A stretch of DNA of 64,000 bases. Origin: an uncultured Lachnospiraceae bacterium (GTDB lineage Bacteria; Bacillota; Clostridia; Lachnospirales; Lachnospiraceae). Of the stretch, positions 58,652 to 64,000 are shown one piece after another (the first letter of the stretch is position 1; each line of letters opens with the position of its first letter). The stretch lies in contig CAJTKU010000006.1 of assembly GCA_910577015.1 (NCBI GenBank), positions 62,001-126,000 on the forward strand. Reading direction: 5' to 3'. A program made the position numbers and the translations under genes. Below the pieces are notes generated by a model, which was not told where the DNA came from, ran no database searches, and saw only the letters and a program-made list of their open reading frames with translations.

Positions 58652-58720
58652 TCAAAGCCGTTCAATTTAGTGAAAATATTCCCGCTTCAAGGGATGGAAT
58701 TTCAGAAAGGAGATTTAACC

Positions 58721-58975
58721 GTGGAAAGAAATTTGAGAAAAACACGTACCGGTAAAGTTGTAAGCAATAAGATGGATAAGACCATTGTTGTTGCCATCGA
58801 GAATCATGTAAAACATCCTCTTTACAAGAAAATTGTAAAAGATACCTATAAACTCAAAGCACATGATGAGAACAACGAATGCAATATCGGCGATACAGTT
58901 AAGGTAATGGAAACAAGACCTTTATCCAAGGATAAGAGATGGAGACTTGTTGAAATCGTTGAAAAAGCTAAATAA
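58721..58975 (+). CDS. rpsQ: 30S ribosomal protein S17
   Basis: 84 residues from a GTG preceded by AGAAAGGAG. RKTRTGKVVSNKMDKTIVVAIENHVKHPLYKKIVKDTYKLKAHDENNECNIGDTVKVMETRPLSKDKRWRLVEIVEKA matches S17 throughout. Confidence 0.97.
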   Translation: MERNLRKTRTGKVVSNKMDKTIVVAIENHVKHPLYKKIVKDTYKLKAHDENNECNIGDTVKVMETRPLSKDKRWRLVEIVEKAK

Positions 58976-59000
58976 ATGATTATTTGGAAGGAGAATTATC

Positions 59001-59369
59001 ATGGTTCAGCAAGAAAGCAGACTGAAAGTTGCTGATAACACAGGTGCAAAAGAATTGCTGTGCATCAGGGTTATGGGCGGCTCTACAAGAAGATATGCAC
59101 AGATTGGTGATATCATAGTTGCTTCTGTTAAAGATGCAACACCAGGCGGCGTTGTAAAAAAAGGTGATGTGGTAAAGGCTGTTGTCGTTCGTACCGTTAA
59201 GGGCGCGCGCCGTAAAGACGGTTCTTACATCAAATTTGATGAAAATGCTGCTGTCATTATCAAAGATGACAAGACTCCGAGAGGAACTCGTATTTTTGGG
59301 CCGGTAGCCAGAGAGCTTCGTGAGAAACAGTTTATGAAAATTGTTTCCCTCGCTCCCGAAGTATTATAA
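59001..59369 (+). CDS. rplN: 50S ribosomal protein L14
   Basis: 122 residues: MVQQESRLKVADNTGAKELLCIRVMGGS, then RKDGSYIKFDENAAVIIKDDKTPRGTRIFGPVARELREKQFMKIVSLAPEVL. Binds near the factor-binding site. Confidence 0.98.
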   Translation: MVQQESRLKVADNTGAKELLCIRVMGGSTRRYAQIGDIIVASVKDATPGGVVKKGDVVKAVVVRTVKGARRKDGSYIKFDENAAVIIKDDKTPRGTRIFGPVARELREKQFMKIVSLAPEVL

Positions 59370-59380
59370 GGAGGTACCCC

Positions 59381-59692
59381 ATGTCTATGTTAAAAATCAA
59401 AAAAGGCGATACCGTAAAGGTGATTGCCGGTAAAGATAACGGCAAAGAGGGCAAGGTAATTGCCATCGACCGTAAAAACTTAAAAGTAACAGTGGAAGGC
59501 GTGAACATGGTAACAAAGCACGTAAAGCCTTCTCAGGCAAATCCCAATGGGGGAATCCTGCAGAAAGAAGCAGCGCTTGATATATCCAATGTAATGTATG
59601 TCCACAAGGGAAAAGCAACCAGAATCGGGTTTAAAGTGGAAAACGGCAAGAAAGTCCGTTTTGCAAAATCAACCGGTGAAGTGATTGACTAA
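59381..59692 (+). CDS. rplX: 50S ribosomal protein L24
   Basis: 103 residues. KOW motif KKGDTVKVIAGKDNGKEGKVIAIDRKNLKVTVEGVNMVTKHVKPSQANPNGGI. Starts 11 bases after rplN with AAGGAGGTA. Confidence 0.98.
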   Translation: MSMLKIKKGDTVKVIAGKDNGKEGKVIAIDRKNLKVTVEGVNMVTKHVKPSQANPNGGILQKEAALDISNVMYVHKGKATRIGFKVENGKKVRFAKSTGEVID

Positions 59693-59716
59693 TTGCAGGG
59701 AAGGAGGAAATAAAGC

Positions 59717-60256
59717 GTGAGCAGACTTAGAGATTTTTACAATGATGAAATCATTGCAGCAATGACAAAAAAGTTTGGATATAAAAATGTCATGGAAGTT
59801 CCCAAGCTTGACAAGATTGTTGTCAATATGGGCGTTGGCGAAGCAAAAGAGAATGCAAAAGTTTTAGAGGGCGCCGTGAAAGACATGGAGACCATCACAG
59901 GTCAGAAAGCGGTTCTCACGAAGGCAAAGAACTCTATTGCAAACTTCAAAATCCGTGAAGGCATGGCAATCGGATGCAAAACAACCCTGCGCGGTGAAAA
60001 AATGTATGAGTTTTTGGACCGTCTGGTAAATCTGGCATTGCCCCGTGTACGTGACTTCAGAGGGGTAAATCCCAATGCGTTTGACGGAAGAGGCAACTAT
60101 GCACTTGGCATTAAGGAGCAGATTATCTTCCCTGAAATCGAATATGATAAGGTAGATAAAGTAAGAGGTATGGATATCATTTTCGTAACAACTGCAAAGA
60201 CAGACGAAGAGGCACGTGAATTATTGAGATTATTCAACATGCCCTTTGCAAAATAA
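59717..60256 (+). CDS. rplE: 50S ribosomal protein L5
   Basis: 179 residues from GTG. NVMEVPKLDKIVVNMGVGEA and LRGEKMYEFLDRLVNLALPRVRDFRGVNPNAFDGRGNYALGIKEQIIFPEI are typical. Binds 5S rRNA. Confidence 0.97.
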   Translation: MSRLRDFYNDEIIAAMTKKFGYKNVMEVPKLDKIVVNMGVGEAKENAKVLEGAVKDMETITGQKAVLTKAKNSIANFKIREGMAIGCKTTLRGEKMYEFLDRLVNLALPRVRDFRGVNPNAFDGRGNYALGIKEQIIFPEIEYDKVDKVRGMDIIFVTTAKTDEEARELLRLFNMPFAK

Positions 60257-60268
60257 GGAGGTAAATTC

Positions 60269-60454
60269 ATGGCTAAGACATCTATGAAGCTGAAACAGCA
60301 GCGTAAACCCAAGTTCTCCACGAGAGCTTATACGCGTTGTAAAATCTGCGGCCGTCCCCATGCTGTTTTGAAAAAGTACGGAATCTGCAGAATTTGCTTC
60401 CGTGAACTGGCATATAAGGGACAGATTCCCGGCATAAAAAAAGCCAGTTGGTAA
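60269..60454 (+). CDS. rpsZ: 30S ribosomal protein S14, zinc-binding type
   Basis: 61 residues with the CKICGRPH...CRICF zinc pairs that mark the short S14 Z form of Gram-positive bacteria. Twelve bases after rplE. Confidence 0.97.
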   Translation: MAKTSMKLKQQRKPKFSTRAYTRCKICGRPHAVLKKYGICRICFRELAYKGQIPGIKKASW

Positions 60455-60503
60455 TTTATTTTATGCATGATTCAAGTCAGGTAGATAAGGAGGATACTAA
60501 ATC

Positions 60504-60905
60504 ATGACAATGAGCGACCCTATTGCAGATATGCTTACCAGAATCCGTAATGCAAATACTGCAAAACATGATACAGTAGATATTCCTTCTTCCAAAATGA
60601 AACTGTCCATCGCACAGATTCTTCTGGATGAAGGTTATATTAAAAAATTTGAAGTAATTGAGGACGGCGTATTCAAAACAATCCGCATTACCTTAAAGTA
60701 CGGCGCTGACAAAAATGAAAAAATCATTTCCGGCATTAAGAGAATCAGCAAACCCGGTCTCCGTGTTTATGCCGGCAGGGATGAGCTGCCCAAGGTTCTC
60801 GGCGGACTCGGCGTTGCCATTATCTCCACCAACCAGGGCGTTATCACCGACAAAAAGGCAAGGGAACTGCAGGTTGGCGGCGAAGTATTGGCTTTTGTAT
60901 GGTAA
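60504..60905 (+). CDS. rpsH: 30S ribosomal protein S8
   Basis: 133 residues: DPIADMLTRIRNANTAKHDTVDIPSSKMKLSIAQIL, and STNQGVITDKKARELQVGGEVLAFVW at the C terminus. Central 16S rRNA binder. Confidence 0.98.
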   Translation: MTMSDPIADMLTRIRNANTAKHDTVDIPSSKMKLSIAQILLDEGYIKKFEVIEDGVFKTIRITLKYGADKNEKIISGIKRISKPGLRVYAGRDELPKVLGGLGVAIISTNQGVITDKKARELQVGGEVLAFVW

Positions 60906-60952
60906 ATTTGACAGTAACAGGTAAATTAAACAAATAAACAGGAGGTACGGGC

Positions 60953-61495
60953 ATGTCACGTATAGGTAGAATGCCAATCGCGATTCCTGCAGGCGTAACT
61001 GTAGAAGTTGCAGAAAATAACAAGGTGACTGTAAAAGGTCCCAAGGGTACTCTGGAGAGAGTGCTTCCCCAGGAGATGGAAATCAAAGTAGAGGGCGCAG
61101 AAGTAACAGTTGCAAGGCCCAACGACTTAAAGAAAATGAAATCCCTCCATGGATTGACCAGAACACTGATTAACAATATGGTGGTAGGCGTTACACAGGG
61201 ATATGAGAAAAAGCTGGAAGTGAACGGCGTAGGTTACAGGGCTGCAAAATCCGGCAAAGTCCTGACTTTGTCCCTGGGATACTCCCATCCGGTAGAGATG
61301 ACTGACCCCGAAGGTATCGAAACGGTGCTGGAAGGACAGAATGTCATTATTGTAAAGGGAATTGATAAAGAAAAAGTTGGCCAATTCGCTGCTGAAATCA
61401 GAGATAAGAGAAGACCTGAACCTTACAAGGGCAAGGGAATTAAATATGCTGATGAAACAATCAGACGTAAAGTTGGTAAGACTGGTAAGAAATAA
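60953..61495 (+). CDS. rplF: 50S ribosomal protein L6
   Basis: 180 residues, two similar domains: MSRIGRMPIAIPAGVTVEV and the C-terminal IRDKRRPEPYKGKGIKYADETIRRKVGKTGKK. ACAGGAGGTA before the ATG. Confidence 0.98.
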   Translation: MSRIGRMPIAIPAGVTVEVAENNKVTVKGPKGTLERVLPQEMEIKVEGAEVTVARPNDLKKMKSLHGLTRTLINNMVVGVTQGYEKKLEVNGVGYRAAKSGKVLTLSLGYSHPVEMTDPEGIETVLEGQNVIIVKGIDKEKVGQFAAEIRDKRRPEPYKGKGIKYADETIRRKVGKTGKK

Positions 61496-61515
61496 CAGAT
61501 AAGGAGAGTATGAAA

Positions 61516-61884
61516 ATGGTTAGAAAAGAATCAAGACGGGAAGTGCGTGCGAAAAAGCACATGAGAATTCGTAACCGTTTCAGCGGCAATGCTGAGAGGC
61601 CACGTTTAGCTGTATTCAGAAGCAATAATCATATGTATGCTCAAATTATCGACGACACAGTTGGGAACACACTGGTTGCTGCCTCTACCGTGGAAAAGGA
61701 GATAAAGGCAGAACTCGAAAAAACCAATAACGTTGATGCAGCGGCATATTTAGGAACTGTCATTGCCAAGAGGGCAATCGAAAAAGGTATCAAGGAAGTA
61801 GTCTTTGACAGGGGCGGCTTTATATACCATGGTAAAATTGCAGCATTAGCTGATGCAGCCAGAGAAGCTGGCTTACAATTCTAG
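61516..61884 (+). CDS. rplR: 50S ribosomal protein L18
   Basis: 122 residues from ATG 61516 (an ATG two codons earlier is too close to the AAGGAGAG site). NRFSGNAERPRLAVFRSNNHMYAQIIDD and VFDRGGFIYHGKIAALADAAREAGLQF are diagnostic. Carries 5S rRNA with L5. Confidence 0.97.
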   Translation: MVRKESRREVRAKKHMRIRNRFSGNAERPRLAVFRSNNHMYAQIIDDTVGNTLVAASTVEKEIKAELEKTNNVDAAAYLGTVIAKRAIEKGIKEVVFDRGGFIYHGKIAALADAAREAGLQF

Positions 61885-61900
61885 GAAAGGAAGAGGACAT

Positions 61901-62410
61901 ATGAAACATACAATCATAGATGCAAGTCAGCTGGAATTAACAGATAAAGTTGTAGTTATTAAACGTGTTTCCAAAACCGTTAAAGGTGGACGTAATATGC
62001 GTTTCACAGCCCTGGTGGTTGTCGGTGACGGAAACGGCCATGTTGGCGCCGGCCTGGGCAAGGCTGTGGAAATTCCCGAAGCAATCCGCAAAGGGAAAGA
62101 AGACGCCATGAAACATCTGGTAAATGTTGCGATGGATGGTAACAACAGTATTACACATGACTTTATCGGCAAATACGGTTCTGCCAATGTTCTTTTGAAG
62201 AGGGCTCCGGAAGGTACCGGTATTATTGCAGGCGGTCCTGCGCGTATTGTTTGTGAGCTTGCAGGTATCAAAAATATCCGTACAAAGTCTTTAGGCTCCA
62301 ACAACAAGCAGAATGTAGTTCTTGCAACCATTGCAGGTTTAGCGCAGTTAAAGGCTCCTGAAGAAGTAGCTAAAAACCGCGGCAAGGCAGTAGAAGAAAT
62401 TTTTGCTTAA
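61901..62410 (+). CDS. rpsE: 30S ribosomal protein S5
   Basis: 169 residues: LTDKVVVIKRVSKTVKGGRNMRFTALVVVGDGNGHVGAGLGKAVEIPEAIRKG, then GTGIIAGGPARIVCELAGIKNIRTKSLGSNN. Involved in decoding accuracy. Confidence 0.98.
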   Translation: MKHTIIDASQLELTDKVVVIKRVSKTVKGGRNMRFTALVVVGDGNGHVGAGLGKAVEIPEAIRKGKEDAMKHLVNVAMDGNNSITHDFIGKYGSANVLLKRAPEGTGIIAGGPARIVCELAGIKNIRTKSLGSNNKQNVVLATIAGLAQLKAPEEVAKNRGKAVEEIFA

Positions 62411-62453
62411 TGAGGGGTTGTTTCCCTGAATGGGTTGAAAGGAGAGAAAGGTA

Positions 62454-62645
62454 ATGGCAGAAAAAAAGTTAAAAATTACTCTGGTTAAATCCACTATCGG
62501 CGCTGTTCCCAAAAATAGAGCAGTTGTAGAGTCCATGGGCCTTAGGAAGATTAACAGTTCGATTATCCTGCCGGACAACGACGCTACAAGGGGACAGATT
62601 CGGAAGATTAATCATTTAATCAAAGTAGAAGAAGTAGAAGTATAA
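62454..62645 (+). CDS. rpmD: 50S ribosomal protein L30
   Basis: 63 residues: LKITLVKSTIGAVPKNRAVVESMGLRKINSSIILPDNDATRGQIRKINHLIKVEEVEV, the short bacterial form. AAAGGAGAG before the ATG. Confidence 0.97.
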   Translation: MAEKKLKITLVKSTIGAVPKNRAVVESMGLRKINSSIILPDNDATRGQIRKINHLIKVEEVEV

Positions 62646-62665
62646 GCAGATAAGGAGGTGTCAGA

Positions 62666-63106
62666 ATGGAATTATCTAATTTAAGACCTGCGGAAGGCTC
62701 CAAGCATAGCGATAATTTTAGAAGAGGCCGCGGACACGGTTCAGGCAACGGAAAAACTGCCGGCAAAGGCCATAAGGGACAGAAAGCCCGTTCAGGAGCT
62801 CCCAGAATCGGTTTTGAAGGTGGACAGATGCCGTTATACAGACGTATTCCCAAGAGAGGTTTCCACAACAGGAATACAAAAGAAATCGTCGCTATCAACG
62901 TGAGCGCTTTGGAGCGTTTTGAAAATGACAGCGTGGTGGATATCAACACACTGCTGGAGACAGGCGTTATTAAAAATCCGAAAGATGGCGTAAAGGTTCT
63001 TGGAAATGGAGAGTTAACCAAAAAGCTTACAGTCAAAGTGAATGCATTCAGTGCATCTGCTAAAGAAAAGATTGAAGCTCTTGGTGGAAGTGCAGAGGTG
63101 ATGTAA
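62666..63106 (+). CDS. rplO: 50S ribosomal protein L15
   Basis: 146 residues: LSNLRPAEGSKHSDNFRRGRGHGSGNGKTAGKGHKGQKARSG and PRIGFEGGQMPLYRRIPKRGFHN are the L15 hallmark. The next base starts secY. Confidence 0.98.
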   Translation: MELSNLRPAEGSKHSDNFRRGRGHGSGNGKTAGKGHKGQKARSGAPRIGFEGGQMPLYRRIPKRGFHNRNTKEIVAINVSALERFENDSVVDINTLLETGVIKNPKDGVKVLGNGELTKKLTVKVNAFSASAKEKIEALGGSAEVM

Positions 63107-64000
63107 ATGCTTACAACGCTGAAAAATGCATTCAAAATCAAAGAAATCAGAAATAAATTATTATTTACGTTCGCCATGCTGGTTGTGATTCGTATCGGGT
63201 CACAACTGCCTGTGCCGGGCGTAAATACGGAATATTTCAAGTCCTGGTTTAACAGCCAGGCCGGAAACGGCAACGCGTTCAGTTTCTTTGACGCAATTAC
63301 CGGCGGTTCCTTTATCAATATGTCCATTTTGGCGCTTGGTATCAACCCGTATATTACCTCATCCATCATCATGCAGCTTTTGACGATTGCGATTCCGAAG
63401 CTGGAAGAAATGCAGAAGGATGGGGAAGACGGCAGGAAAAAGATTGCGTCCATCACGAGATATGTGACGGTTGTGCTTGCCCTGATTCAGGCGACGGCAA
63501 TGGCTATCGGATTCGGTCGGCAGGGCCTTTTGGTTCATTATAACGCAATGAGCGTCATCGTGGCTATCTCGGCCATGACGGCAGGAAGCGCTTTCCTCAT
63601 GTGGATTGGTGAGAGAATCACGGAAAACGGTGTGGGTAACGGTATTTCCATTGTCCTGATTATCAATATCATTTCGCGTCTTCCGGAAGACTTGAACAAT
63701 TTGTTTGAGCAGTTTGTAAAGGGTAAGCCGTTTGCCACGGCAGCGCTGGCGGTTGTGGTTATCCTTGCCATTATCATACTGATGGTGGTTCTGGTAATCA
63801 TATTGAACGGCGGTGTGCGCAAGATTCCCGTGCAGTATGCACAGAAGGTGCAGGGAAGAAGGCTGGTAGGCGCGCAGTCCTCCAATATGCCTTTAAAGAT
63901 TAATACGGCGGGGGTTATTCCCATTATTTTTGCACAGTCCATTATGCAGTTCCCGATTATTATCTGCTCCTTTATGCAGTATGAGGGGACAGGCTTCTGG
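63107..64000 (+). CDS. secY: Protein translocase subunit SecY, N-terminal part
   Basis: 298 codons are present, and the gene runs off the window end. MLTTLKNAFKIKEIRNKLLFTFAMLVVIRIGSQLPVPGV opens the first span; NPYITSSIIMQLLTIAIPKLEEM is the plug/second-span region; ENGVGNGISIVLIINI and KIPVQYAQKVQGR follow. SecY forms the membrane channel for exported proteins. It starts directly after the rplO stop. Confidence 0.97.
   Translation, partial: MLTTLKNAFKIKEIRNKLLFTFAMLVVIRIGSQLPVPGVNTEYFKSWFNSQAGNGNAFSFFDAITGGSFINMSILALGINPYITSSIIMQLLTIAIPKLEEMQKDGEDGRKKIASITRYVTVVLALIQATAMAIGFGRQGLLVHYNAMSVIVAISAMTAGSAFLMWIGERITENGVGNGISIVLIINIISRLPEDLNNLFEQFVKGKPFATAALAVVVILAIIILMVVLVIILNGGVRKIPVQYAQKVQGRRLVGAQSSNMPLKINTAGVIPIIFAQSIMQFPIIICSFMQYEGTGFW

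Noticed and set aside
1..64000. tRNA or rRNA genes
   Set aside because: No cloverleaf with a GTTCRANNC-type T-arm or rRNA-like segment was recognised, including at the prophage edges.

Overview
This window comes from a Gram-positive, gut-type Clostridia chromosome, most likely Lachnospiraceae. The signs are a galacto/lacto-N-biose phosphorylase plus N-acetylhexosamine kinase pair, a BlaI/M56 pair, a polymer-forming DUF342 protein with HD-GYP proteins, and the S10-spc ribosomal operon in classical order. No rRNA, tRNA or CRISPR array was seen.

Host, left side (1-19237): the C-terminal half of a GH112 phosphorylase and nahK; a ~194-bp multi-hairpin palindromic element; a blaI repressor with two operators and an M56 sensor gene interrupted by an in-frame TAG; a minus-strand operon (DUF342 protein, HD-GYP response regulator, two small proteins); a heterodimeric ABC exporter; a double-HD protein; two methyltransferases; a toxin-antitoxin pair; a flavodoxin, a GNAT protein and a small membrane protein.

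Prophage (about 19241-53378): a complete-looking ~34-kb siphovirus. Order: early genes (SSB, a possible HUH replication protein, VRR-NUC nuclease, ParA/ParB); an ArpU-like regulator; a late promoter with three phased repeats; HNH and terminase; HK97-type head genes; connectors; tail genes with a 1294-residue tape measure; baseplate; a diversity-generating retroelement (DGR: variable lectin-like protein, Avd, template repeat, reverse transcriptase); holin and endolysin; an Xre regulator; a slippage-disrupted HIRAN gene; and an IS30-family transposase at the right end. No tyrosine or serine integrase is visible, so the IS30 enzyme is the best candidate for integration. The right end lies directly upstream of the rpsJ promoter.

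Host, right side (53390-64000): rpsJ promoter and leader, then rpsJ-rplC-rplD-rplW-rplB-rpsS-rplV-rpsC-rplP-rpmC-rpsQ-rplN-rplX-rplE-rpsZ-rpsH-rplF-rplR-rpsE-rpmD-rplO-secY (secY cut by the window end).

Highlights: (1) the DGR, where between 47241 and 47353 eleven of 26 template adenines differ in the variable repeat and no other base does; (2) an IS30-type transposase apparently serving as a phage integrase next to a sigma-A promoter; (3) a poly-G frameshift separating a HIRAN protein from its C-terminal cysteine-rich module; (4) an identical 17-bp palindrome in two phage genes, a candidate ParB site; (5) near-total absence of GGCC from the prophage, the one copy found being a product of DGR mutagenesis.
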